Part shown: piece by piece, positions 12,064 to 24,671 of the stretch | Position numbering within the stretch: position 1 is the stretch's first letter | How the letters are laid out: every line of letters starts with the position of its first letter | DNA from: Oncomelania hupensis | Taxonomy: Eukaryota > Mollusca > Gastropoda > Littorinimorpha > Pomatiopsidae | Length of the DNA stretch: 64,000 nucleotides | Reading direction: 5' to 3' | Assembly: GCA_036898135.1 (NCBI GenBank) | Contig: CM072513.1 | Location: 91,258,022-91,322,021 of the forward strand | Translations under genes and position numbers: made by a program | The notes under the pieces: generated by a model | Database searches by the model: none | The model's input: only the letters and a program-made list of their open reading frames with translations | What the model was told of the DNA's origin: nothing

Positions 12064-13680
12064 CTAAACTACATACAGTGGAAAATAAACCAGTGTTTGT
12101 AATGCTTGTGGTTAGTTAATCACTGTTCCTAGGTCCAGTGGCCTGCAAAGAGCCGAATGAGAACCACAACTTGGTTGAAAGAGGACTCACCCCTGATCCG
12201 CATAAAAAACGTTTCATGGTGACACTGAAGGCACTCCACCAGCCGGTCACTTTACAATAAAGGCTCCCATGCAGGGGACGCAGAGGCTGTACTCTAATTT
12301 ATCGAACCCAATTTACAAAAACAAAATAGAATATAAACATCATTATAAAATATTAACAAAACACATACTTAGAAAATGCCTACATTGCTAAATAATAATA
12401 CCATAGAAAGCCCTAGTGACCATTTGGCAGAAAGCGTCCAATATCCCCAAGCTGACCCAACAGACCCCATACACAAATTAGGAGTTTTTGGAGAGTTTTC
12501 CACACACAAAAAAGATAGGTAACTGGTCTAGTAAAGAAGATAGTAGATTGATAGAACAGATTAAGAACAAGAAAGAACCAATGAGAATGACAGAAACAGT
12601 GGTAATTTAAAGCATTACAATTCCAGAAAGTAAGGATAATATTTATACAGAAAACCCTGGCACCCCAATGGGCGGACCACAAAGACAAAATTAATGTATA
12701 ATAATAACCATAATCATAATAATAACAATAATAATAGTAACAATAATAATAGCAATAATAAATTATAATGCAATGGTGCCCAAAACTGACGGAACTCAAA
12801 TGGCGTCTGAGGAGATCACTGCTATTGCATGTCCTGAACTGTACCTCCACATCTCAACATAATTATTAGAAGCAGTGTTCAGGTTTGGAAGGGGAGGGGG
12901 GGGGAGAAGGGAGGGGGGGGGGGTAGAGAGGGGGAGGCGAAGAGTGAATACATAGACTCACATTGCTATGCATGTCAGTCAAAAACCAATGGGCCATTCG
13001 GGAATGAGTATGGGGCCAAAGAGACAAACTGACTCATTTCAATGCTATAAATCATTTTTCTACATTGACATTGTGGAAGTGAAACTACACAGCAAGCAAT
13101 ACATTTGACATATCTAACAAAATAAAAATAACAAAATAATAAAGAAAAGTTTCCATCTAGCATGATGCACAGGAAATGCCCTTTGTTAGGTCTAGTGGCC
13201 GATGCAGCAGCGAAGAGCACTCAGTTCAAAACATTGTTAACGCTGCTCACTTCGGCGCACTGTTTTGACCTAAGATGCACTGCCCTCACTTTTTAAGGAA
13301 ATGAACTCGGTCAAAAGGTGAGAAACTAATGAAAACATATTTCCTCAAGCGACAAACTGCTGTGCAAAAAATCACACTGTAGCAGGTCACAGCTGGTACT
13401 GTTGGAAGCGTTAAGCACACATCTTTTGTCATAAAGACCAAACTAAAATTTGATTTGACTTGATTTCTTGTTTATGACCTTCAGCAGTTATAGCTGGACC
13501 ACTCACACAAACCGTGTCCAAACTAACGAAAATGCCGAAACCTGTTCTGTGTCTATACATTACAGAGAAACAGAAAGCTGAGAATTACAAAGCATTATCA
13601 AGAATCACCCTTAAGAAAAAAAAAATAATAATAATAAAAATTCCAACTAGCTGCCCAGAATAGAATTAAATCTTGAGGCA
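12064..13680. other. Intergenic DNA, nothing recognised
   Basis: AT-rich sequence with an AAT/CAT-like array at about 12700-12770 and G-rich runs at about 12890-12940. No exon with paired splice sites or a family match was found. Confidence 0.6.
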
Positions 13681-13689
13681 CTGATCATC

Positions 13690-14125
13690 ATTCAATATGA
13701 TGATAGTAGTGACAATGACAGTGATGATGATGATGGAGGCGAGGATGATGATGCTGATGATGGATGGTAGTGGGGTGTTGACAATAATATAGAGAAGATG
13801 ATGGTGTGATTGAGGATGATGATGTTGGGAATGGTGATGATAGTGGTGGCAGTTACATAAAGATGATGATGATGGAGCATCAGGCCTTGCAAAGACCATC
13901 CTGCAAGGCACGGTGAAAGGAGGCAGAAGGAGAAGAAGACAGAAAATGAGGTGGGAGGACAACATTAGAGAATGGACTGGCTTGATACTGAGCAAAGCAA
14001 TGAGGATTGCGGAGGACAGAGATCATCTGTGGAGCCCCTACGACCTTCAAGTTACAGGATAAGATAGGATAGGATAGGATAGGATAGGATAGGATAGGAT
14101 AGGATAGGATAGGATAGGATAGGAT
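13690..14125 (+). mobile_element. GAT array carrying a LINE 3' end with a long GGATA tail
   Basis: 13690-13880 is a degenerate GAT/GGT array. At about 13880 it changes into the 3' terminal coding region of the RTE-like LINE (codons for GLAKTILQGTV), which ends at about 14055 in roughly 14 GATAG units up to 14125. GAT-like sequence resumes afterwards, so the LINE sits inside the array. Confidence 0.8.
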
Positions 14126-14465
14126 GATGATAGTAGTGGCAGTGGTGGATACCATGGACATGATGGTAACTGTGGCAGATAACATAATGATAATGAATTA
14201 GTGAGGATGAGGGGAAACACATTCGGAACAAAATAATAACCTATAACAAACCTAAGTAACTCATGTTCATAATTTAGCAGACACGATCATTTTTCCAACA
14301 AAGAGATTAATTGTAACAAATATATATATAGAGAGATATATAGATTAATTTTAACAAGCATATATATCAACACATTTTGTTTTCGCATAAGTTCCATAAA
14401 ATATTCAGTAATTGAACACATTGATTAAATGTCGTGTCTTTGCAATTGCAAAACAGGACTTAATT

Positions 14466-15527
14466 CAGGGTGGAGAACAACTGAATCAAGAAATCTCTGA
14501 AATCCGGCCAGGGCCCAGGGGCCAAGCCCCGGTATTCGCCCCCTGGAAGAAAATGAATTTAGGCAATTTTGAAAGTTATTTAGGGCCTCTCCTGAATTCA
14601 AAAAGCACAAAGTAAACATCAATAGAAACAACAACCAAAAAAAAAAAAAAGAATGTTTTATGCACATGTCTTTCAAAAAAGTTAAGAATTGATTTGTAGG
14701 CCTAACAAAGTTTGAGGTCCACCACTGTTACACACAAACTCCACATTTCCAATTTTACTGGGCACACGTTTGTCTATTTTTTAGCTGTAAACAGGCAAGA
14801 ATTTTTATAATTTTAGAGATATTTAGGGGTACGTTAGTAAAAACACCACATCTTAGGTATTACTATTAGTGACTAGTGTATAGATTTAAATGAAATAAAA
14901 TGCAAAATGAACAGAAATAAGTTCTCTTTTGATTATCTACCTTTTTATACTTCTCTTGTCATGTCTTGTTTTTTATTACTCCATGTGTATACAAAAAAAA
15001 AGCTTTAAAAAGTCCAAACAAGCCCCCACCTCTTCTTCAGTGCACTTTCAATGTTTCATGCCAGTCTGAAAGATCATATGCATGCACACTACTGACACTA
15101 ATTGTCTAATGTCAATACCGATCTCTTCCTCCGACTCCAAGTCCATTTCTCTCACTTTAATGTCTAATAAATAGAAGCCTGTAAACTCCCCTTCATCAGT
15201 CGAAGAATCCAAACCATCCATTTTAGACACACACACAAGAAAATTTGGAAAAAAAATCGAAAAAACAAACGCATTTCACAACAGGAAAACCGGAAGTCAA
15301 TTGCCGGAAGTCTCGCAATCTTTCAAACAACGCGAGAATATAACCACATGGTTGATAACGGACGCTTTTGGACGTTTTGCCTGTTTAGAACTTCGGTCGC
15401 TTTTGGCCGCTATGCCCAATAAAGGGTAGCCCCTCAGCTTCTCACACTCGGAACTCAATATTTTTTTCTCGGAAATGCAAATGCCTTCCGCGGAAATCCG
15501 CGGATTCGCGGAAAGTTCTCCACCCTG
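14466..15527. mobile_element. hAT-like element with 6-bp target duplication TTAATT
   Basis: Inverted ends CAGGGTGGAGAAC (14466) and GTTCTCCACCCTG (to 15527), flanked by exact TTAATT on both sides (14460-14465, 15528-15533). Inside, on the minus strand at 15220-15105, is a short open frame starting MDGLDSSTDEGEFTGF, possibly the start of a lost transposase or accessory protein. Length is 1062 bp. Confidence 0.85.
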
Positions 15528-16504
15528 TTAATTATGTAGTGCTGGAAACAAAGTAAACACTCCATCAACAACTAATAGCAATCTTAACAAAGACATTTGT
15601 GGAGGAAGGGGTGAGGTGTGGAGGAGGTGTTGAGAGTAAGAGGGCGAGAAGCGCTTCTTTCAAATAGTTTTAATTAATTTTCAAACACGCATCAACATAT
15701 ACATGAAAATACCCCAGCACGTCAAACATGTATGTATGCAACTTCATAAAAATACACTCAAAATCATGACAGACACAGACAAATATTATGTCCCCTCCAA
15801 AATACTTTATCTAAAAAGCTACCTAAAAACCAGCTGGACTATGCACGAGCCAATATTTTATTCGTAGGCACAAAATTCATAGCTTTCCTCAAATGAATCA
15901 TACCTGCAAAAATGCTTTCTAATCATGTTGACTTTATATAAAAATTAAAAAAAAAAAATAAACATACAAAATCAACACATGAAACTACGGATACATAGCA
16001 ACTAACATTACCACATTTTTATCTTTTGGCCATTGACAAGATTAAAGACTTGACACACAGCACTTCCAACTGTAATCTACGGGGAGACAAAAAGGGTTAT
16101 GTAGAACCCAAGAAATCATTGTCTGGTCTAAAGAGATAGCACTGGAGTTTATTGATAGTATTTTGGATATAATCCTTATTAGATGCCATTTTCCGTGGAA
16201 TGAGAGAACCATGGAAATGTTTCTATCTCCGCCTTCTTTGCTGCCAGTGGTGTGAGTGTGTGGAATTGTGCCACAGACACACAATGATGGCCATTTGGCC
16301 GTGTTCTTCAGCCCCAGATCAGCGGTATCGGCTGGGTTCGCTATCCTCACAGTTCATTCTACACGTGTCACGTGTCAAGCTACACCGTGTTGATCATCTA
16401 CAAGCGCTAGCGACGATTTGAAACTTACAAGATCAGCGTTTGCTCTGCTGAACCCAGTGTTGCAACTTCACACATTTTCACGGCACAAAACTGAAAAATA
16501 CATT

Positions 16505-17850
16505 GGCCTGGCAGCATATTGGTTAGAGCATCGGGATTCCTAATCTTACAGTGGACTTTGGTATGAGACTTTTTAGGTCTCTAGGGTACTCTGGTTCCCC
16601 CCCCACCCCCCTCCCTTCATCAAGGGTATTGGACGCAGTCAGTCTAAATGCACATATTTCTAATATTGGAAGCAATCAATTTATTTATTTAAAAAAAATA
16701 CATATATTTAATCAAAATATTATGTCCTTTTTGTTATCTAATATCAATCTCCCTGCCTTTACACTACATGTTGGAGTTATAAATGTGTGCGTGTTATGCA
16801 TTTATTTAACCCCTTAACCGCCCAACCCCGAACCTCATTCGGGGTGATTTTCTGCTTCCTGTGTGCCCAACCACGAAGGCCGTCCGGGGTTTATTCGTCG
16901 GCATTCTGTAGTCACCCAAGAAGGGAGGTAACCGCAGTAACTGTTGGCAGAGCAGCTAGAAATCTCCAACCAACGGTTCTTTCCCTTTGACCATTATAAA
17001 TCGCAAAAACCGAAAGTTGCACAATATTTGAAATTTCAGTACTTCGCAGTGATCAGTCATCATACAAAATGGTGGACGATGAGGGGGTACTACGAGGTCT
17101 GTTTTTAGACGATATTCAGCACTTGAAGTGCTTCTAGAGGTCCTAAATGATCAAGACAGTAATGATGAAGACCTTATCACACAAAATTCATATACTGGAA
17201 GTAGTGTGTGGACTTTTCCCTGCTGTGTGTGTTGTGACTTTGTTACTGCTGAGTCTCTACAGCTGTGGAGTATGACGTGTGATTCCGGACTTACCATACC
17301 ATGGACAGGAACCCTTATTTCTGTGGATGATATAGACGTAAAGTTGATTTCCAAGTAGTTTATTGATTGCTTGATGTTTGTCCTTTTGTTACACCAGTTT
17401 TTTGTGGTGTTCTGTCATGCATTTTTTGTGTTGATGTGTGTTTTTATGTTCCAAAAATGCCTGATCACAGCAAAAAAACAAGAATAAATAATTACTAAAA
17501 AATGTATGTCTTGTCAAATGAAACTATTTTCACTTGAAATTGAAGCCAGGGATGTTACAAAAAACTTTGCCAAATATCTAAGAGATATCTCTTCAAATGC
17601 CTGAATTATTCACGTTTTAGTGAACACACCCTCAACAGTCAAATTTTGCTCCGGCATACAGGAAGTACAGATGCGCTTTTCACTACGGCAGTTAAGGGGT
17701 TAAGAGTGTGTAACAGGTGGGCCTCTATGTTGGTGCAGATCACAGTGCTTTTTGAGTCATGATGGGTGATTTAGGGAAAAGTGCATATATAGCATTCATC
17801 ATCATCATCATTATTGTTATTATTATTATTATTATCGGTGAACTTCAAAG
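16505..17850 (+). mobile_element. SINE-like repeat split by a TTAA element
   Basis: 16505-16809 and 17704-17850 form one repeat copy. It begins with a tRNA-like box A (CATATTGGTTAGAGCATCGG), continues with the segment shared with 5270-5880, and ends in an ATC/ATT-rich tail. The piggyBac-like element at 16810-17699 interrupts it. Confidence 0.6.
16810..17699 (+). mobile_element. piggyBac-like deletion derivative
   Basis: Flanked by TTAA (16806-16809 and 17700-17703). Inverted ends CCCCTTAACCGCC and GGCAGTTAAGGGG. Inside, a possible remnant start codon region codes MVDDEGVLRGLFLDD, followed by a frame with LEVLNDQDSNDEDL (17128-17358) that ends in a Cys-containing segment, and an AATAAA site near 17484. 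An acidic N-terminus is common in piggyBac transposases. The catalytic core is absent. Confidence 0.7.
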
Positions 17851-17864
17851 GTTTCCATCTGAGC

Positions 17865-20800
17865 TTAATCATCTGTGCCATCTGAATAATAATAGTCCTC
17901 ATCCTCATCGTCATCCAACGACCTCTCTTCATCTATCTGGAAAAGACCATCTGGAGCAGCAGCGGAATGGCCAAACAGACGCACAGGGACTGCACCTGCA
18001 TCTTCAGTGGACTTGCTCTTCTGAAATGGTGACAAAAATAAAGAAATGAATCAATAACTATAATCATATTTAAAAAATAAATTTATAATGATCAGTCATT
18101 TATATTACCATTTGTTCTAAAAAAAACACCTCCAGACTTACACCAGTAATGCCCTCCCTCAGCTATAAAATATTCTCCCAAGTTTTCAAATGTTCCCATT
18201 ACATTTTGTTACTTTTTAATTTTTCTTTGATTCTTTAATGTGCGGTTTTATTTCTGGCCATTGCTTCAAGAAGCATCAAGTCATCATTCTACTCGTCTGT
18301 GTGACTGTCTAGCAACTTGTCATTACTGAGAGAACTAGTATTGTAAAGATTACCTATCCTATCCTATCCCGTAATTCTGAGGTCATTGGGGGACCAAAGA
18401 TGATCGTTTAACCAGCATACTTCATCTTTCTCTGTCCTTAGCAACCCTGATGGTTTTGCTGACTTCGCTCAGTGTCAAGCCAGTCCATTCTCGAATGTTG
18501 TCCTCCCACCTCTTTTTCGGTCTCCCTCTTCTTCTACCTCCTTGCACTATGCCTTTGCAAGGCCTGATGATCTGGTGACGTGGCCATACCATCGGAGTTT
18601 CCGTTTCTTCACCACTGTGAGCAGGTCATTGTGTTTACATTTTTATTTTCTTATTTTTATTATTTTTGTTTTGGACTGGCCGGAAACAGCTTTTCCAATG
18701 TGAACTCTTGGACCAAATGTATTTCTTATGTCTTTTGGACTGAACAGAACACCATCCGTTTGCTACACAGCTTGAGGAGGCCTTCAAAACAGTAATGAAA
18801 ACGACAAGCAAGAACCGGAAGAAAGGAAGATAGAAAGAGAAAAAAAATGGCAGGAAAGAAAAAAAAAACAAAGGAAAGAAAGAAAGAAAAGGAGGAAAGA
18901 ACGAAAAAAAATAACAGATAGAAAAAATAAAAAGAAAGGAAGCAATTTTTGTGTGCTAAATATTGACTTAAAAGAGGAAAGAAAGAAAGAAGGAAAGAAA
19001 GAAAAGAATTAGAAAACAAAACACTGACTTAGCTGACCTTCATTTTAGTTTTTTGTAATGGCCGTTTGGCTTTCTTCATACGGTATAAGATCTGGTCTGC
19101 ATCCCTTCTGTCAATAAAATAACAAATGTTTACAGCATATTATAAATGATTATCAGTTCATTATGTAACAAAGGTCTGATGATTATTGTGCACACAAACC
19201 AACAACTACAAACAAAATATATCAGTGTAAAAAAATAAATTAAATAAATAAATCAATCGAAGAGAATGGATACTAGAGGTTAAGTCTGACCTACTCATCA
19301 TCATCAATAATCATCATCACCATCATCAATAATCATCATCACTAATAATCATCATCATCATCAATAATCATCATCATCATCAATAATCATCATCATCATC
19401 AATAATCATCATCAGCAGTAGCAGCAAACAAACTGAACAAGGCAATCCTCAGAATGGTGGCAGGGATAGCTCAGCGGTCAGAGGGCACGACTTGTGTGAT
19501 GCGTCTTGGGCGACGTGGGTTCGAATCCTGACTTCAGCAAGCTATTGTGTGATTGCTGGATATTACGGGCCAGCGCCTTGAGAAGCTCTCTGAGCTTGTA
19601 AGTGCGCTATATAAGAGAATTTCTTTCTTTCTTTCTTTTAGAACTCTACCATTATTATGAAGTGAAGGAAGCTCAAACAAGCAGTGAAAGACATAGATGT
19701 TACAACAATTGAATAAAGAAACTGAAAGAACCACAAACAAGCAGTGAAAGACAGAGATGTTACAACAATTGAATAAAGAAACTGAAGGAAGCTCAAACAA
19801 GCAGTGAAAGACATAGATGTTACAACAATTGAATAAAGAAACTGACGGAAGCTCAAACAAGCAGTGAAAGACAGAGATGTTACATCAATTGAATAAAGAA
19901 ACTGACGGAAGCTCAAACAAGCAGTGAAAGACAGAGATGTTACAACAATTGAATAAAGAAACTGACGGAAGCTCAAACAAGCAGTGAAAGACATAGATGT
20001 TACATCAATTGAATACAGAAACTGAAGGAACCTCAAACAAGCAGTGAAAGGCATAGATGTTACAACAATTGAATAAAGAAACTGACGGAAGCTCAAACAA
20101 GCAGTGAAAGACATAGATGTTACAACAATTGAATAAAGAAACTGAAGGAACCACAAACAAGCAGTGAAAGACATAGATGTTACAACAATTGAATAAAGAA
20201 AGTGAAGGAAGCTCAAACAAACAGTGAAAGGCATAGATGTTAGATGTTGCAACAATTGAGTAATGGAAACCAAAGCTAAACCAACAACCTTTTCAACTTT
20301 ATTTTTTTAGGAAATAAAGTTGCTTTGTATTGTATTGTGTTGTACTGTATTGTACTGTTGTGTTGCATTGTATTGTACTGTTGTGTTGCATTGTATTGTA
20401 CTGTTGTGTTGCATTGTATTGTACTGTGTTGTACTGTTGTGTTGCATTGTATTGTACTGTGTTGTACTGTTGTGTTGCATTGTATTGTACTGTGTGGTAC
20501 TGTATTGTTGTTACATTGTATTGTACTGTTGTGTTGCATTGTATTGTACTGTGTTGTATTGTTGTGTTGCATTGTATTGTTGTGTTGCATTGTACTGTGT
20601 TGAACTGTATTGTTGTTACATTGTATTGTACTGTTGTGTTGCATTGTACTGTGTTGTACTGTTGTGTTGCATTGTATTGTAGTGTTGCATTGTGTACTGT
20701 GTTGTACTGTATTGTTGTTACATTGTATTGTACTGTTGTGTTGCATTGTATTGTATTGTTGTGTTGCATTGCATTGTACTGTGTTGTACTGTTTTGTATT

Positions 20801-23292
20801 GTGCTGTATGGTACTGTATTGTATTGTGCTGTATGGTACTGTATTGTATTGCACTGTATTTTGTATTATATGTAATATATTGTACTCTATTGTACTGTAC
20901 TTCATTGTACTGTATTATACTGTAGTGTAGTGTACTGTAGTGTACTGCACTGTAGTGTACTGTATTGTACTGCAGTGTAGTGTAGTGTACTGTACTGCAC
21001 TGTAGTGTACTGTATTGTATTGTACCGTAGTGTATAGTACTGCATTATATTATTCTACTTGTGCACATTTCAAACAATAAAATATACTGTAGGGTTCTGT
21101 ACTATACTGTTATCGTATTATATTGCATTGTATCATATTGTACCGTATTGTATCATATTGTACCATATTGTATCGTATTGTACCGAATTGCACTGCACTG
21201 TATTGTGTACCATACTGTTACTGTATTGTACCGAATTCCCACTATGAACACTAACCGCTTGCTATCCTGGTTGAGGCGATCCGGACTAATGATGTCGAGT
21301 GCAGCTGGAGTTTTCTTGATGGTGGCGGGAGTCTTGTAGAAGGAACGGGAATCTACAGTGCCACCGTCAAACCTGGGGGTGAGAAAGTTGGGGTTGCTTC
21401 CAAAAACATTTGCCGCAGATTTTCTGAAGTCCACATGCATTTCCTGAAAACCCACGTCATAGTTAATACAATACAATACCATACACTACAATACAACACC
21501 TCATAGTTAATACAATACAATACCATATACTAACAATATAACACATCATAGTTAATATAATACAATACTATACACTACAACACAACACATCATAGTTAAT
21601 ACAATACTATACAACACATCATAGTTAATACTATACAATACCATACACTACAACACGTCATAGTTAATACAATACCATACATCATAGTTAATACAATACA
21701 ACACATCATAGTTAATACAATACAATATGTCATAGTTAATACAATACCACACATCATAGTTAATACAACACAATACCATACACTAATAATACAACACATC
21801 ATAGTTAATACAATATAATACTATACACTACAATACAACACATCATAGTTAATACAATACATCATAGCTAATACACTACAATACACTACAATACATCATT
21901 GTTAATACAATACACTACAACACATCATAGTTAATACAATACCATACATCATAGTTAATTAAATACAATACATCATAGTTAATACAATACAATATAGTTC
22001 ATACAATACCATACACTACAATACATCATAGTACAATACCATACACTACAATACAACACATCATAGTTAATACAATACCATACACTACAACACATCATAG
22101 TTAATACAATACCATACACTACAATACATCATAGTACAATACCATACACTACAATACAACACATCATAGTTAATACAATACCATACAATACAACACATCA
22201 TAGTTAATACAATACCATACACTACAATACAACACATCATGGTTAATACAATACAATACCATACACTACAATACATCTTTATTACCCCAAAAAGAATTAC
22301 AGCAGGCGCAGAACCTCATTTTAAATTCATGCATTGAGAATGCACAATCATCCACTTTCATTCACATCACACTCATTGTAAACATGATTCCAATTCCCTC
22401 CCTCTCTCTCTAGTACACGCCAACATTACAGCTCAGTTAGCCAAGCAGTTGCAAGACTTGTTATGTCTTGTTAATACAATAAAACCTTCGGTTTGAGACT
22501 CTCTCTTAAACGACTTCCTCCAGCATACGACCGGAAAAAAATTCACTGATGGTTTGTACTATATAAACGACCTCTCTTAAACGACTACCTCTAAAACGCG
22601 ACTTGCGACATTCAAATAATTAAATTTTACGACCTAGTATCTGAAAAATTCAGATTACACAGCAATACTATATTTGTGCGCTTGAAGAAAACAGTTTCGT
22701 TTACAACTTTTAACAGCAGACGATGCATTAAAACAGCTTGAAATACTCTAAGGAGCTGACCAGATTTGCCCTGAGCAGGGGCCTGTCAGATCTTGCCGAC
22801 ACCATGTCTGGTGTTCAAAGTGACATGCTAAGAGAACATGCACGAGTGGGGATCATGCAAACAAACAGAAATAACCGCTTTCTTTTAAAAAAACAAACAA
22901 ACTATTCAATGATTGAATAAAAATAATTACAACGATATTAATGGGGCTATCTTATAAATAGTTATAACTCCAAACATGCACTCAGCACTTACAAACACTT
23001 TTAAACAACTATCATACCAACATTGATTTTTTATTTTGTAAATAATGAGGAACAGGAAGATTTTGACTGTATTGGTTGTGAGATAAAGTTTAACCTATAT
23101 TTCTGAAAGATGGTAGATGTTCCCTATACTTAATGGTATGTGTACTTTTTGTACATGTATTTATTTTACTTATTTAATTTTCTAAATGTCTTTTTCGAAA
23201 ATGTCCTACCTCCTTTTTAAGACCCCTCCAATTTAAGACCTCGTTTTAATGGCAATTTAAAGGTCGTAAAACGGAGGTTTTACTGTACTAAA

Positions 23293-23346
<54 letters not shown>

Positions 23347-24671
23347 CACCATCTAAGACATAAGGCATGGGAATTGTAAAAAGTAAACAAAGACTGAAAA
23401 CTGGGACGGTCCGGAAAATTTTGGAATTTACATTAAAATCTTAGCAATTTAGCACATTCTAGGGGTGTTTTCCATGATTTTTACACAGCCCAAAACTGAC
23501 TCATTTTTAATTCCATGAACAGGGAAGCGCTTTCACAGCGTGCTTGCTTTTTGAAAACAAAATTTAGTCATATGACTACATAACAAATACTTCTTTTTTT
23601 TTGTCCTATTAGTTATGTCATCACTGTACACTATTACTGTACACACCACAAGGTTACAGTGGAATCCTCTTACAGACAACTCTAGTCTAAAGGAAGCAAA
23701 ATTGTTCACAAAGCAAGATTATTTTTTTTCAAAATAACCAGCACTGCAAAAAAAAGTTTTAAAAAACCAACAAAAAACTTAAAATTATGAGCTAGTGGGA
23801 AACGCCAATCTGTCCAGAGTATTGGGCTGAAAACAGATTCCAATGTAAGTGGAGTCCAACATAATCTGCACAAACATTATGCAATTCCCCAAAAATCAAT
23901 AGGAGCACAGTACTGTATTTATTCACCATGCTATACCCGGTGCATCAAACTTCGAAAGTAGGTTGCTTATCCGCTGTTTGCCCACTGTGACAGTCAGCCA
24001 TGAATTGTCACAGGAACTATCGTGGAATGGTTGTTCCCAATGAATTCGTGCAACCTCTGCCATTACAACTGCTTTGAAGCTTTGATTAAAATCGCAAACA
24101 CGCATGTAGCAAGTTGAAGCCCTTTCTGTGGCGTCTGTTAGAAACAAAAACGGCCACGTTCAGTCTTTTGGCTGCCCGCAAAGGTAATAGTTACTTTGTC
24201 GTGACCGTGCGGTGCGACTTTTCGCTTAGGTATGGCGTAACTGAAGCGGGCAGCTAACAACTAGCACACGCATGCCCGGCGGCAATCGGTGAAAAGAAAA
24301 ACAGTGCTACAGTTTTTCGACACCCCAGACTGTTTTTTAGGCGGACAGTTTCTTTTTTAAGGCGGAAACGCAATTTGATGTAGATGGAAATTTGCCTTTA
24401 GGCGGACAATTCCCACGCCTGAAAAAAAGCCTTTTCCTAAGGACAAATCAATCAGTTCAACTTCAAAGCAGCAGAATGGGTTTCCAGGCAGCAGTGGCCA
24501 TGTTATGTTATCTTACCTGGGTCTTCTTCCTGGCCCTAAATGGCGTGGCTTGAAAGAGGTCACCTTCATCGTCAGATTTGCTGCGAGCGGTGGCATGCTG
24601 CACAAAGGCCCGCAACTCTCGCCGTCTCTTCAGGGTGCCCTTCTTGGCCCTCAGTGTGGGCGTCTCCCTGA
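17865..24671 (-). CDS. MIS18BP1: C-terminal exons of MIS18BP1
   Basis: Exons 24671-24517, 21443-21256, 19107-19038 and 18020-17865. The first carries AKKGTLKRRRELRAFVQHA and DDEGDLFQATPFRARKK, parallel to the GTLKRK...MRDFLEQ and DDFFTTTP segments of human M18BP1. The second carries SFYKTPATIKKTPAALDIIS, a KTP/SP block. The third carries DADQILYRMKKAKR, equivalent to the DKYVFRMQK segment. The last ends in an acidic DDDEDEDYYYSDGTDD tail, also typical. The tail exon is the natural end of the gene: the stop is followed by ordinary non-coding sequence. Confidence 0.88.

Noticed and set aside
19638..20273. 211-codon minus-strand ORF
   Set aside because: It is the 60-bp minisatellite read in one frame; no splice or domain support.
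20276..20930. Several overlapping ORFs of 90-210 codons
   Set aside because: Produced by the TGTAT/TGTAC array on both strands.
21256..21443. Borealin (CDCA8) exon
   Set aside because: LTPRFD and KTP words resemble borealin, but phases and neighbours place the exon in the C-terminal part of MIS18BP1, whose KTP block fits.
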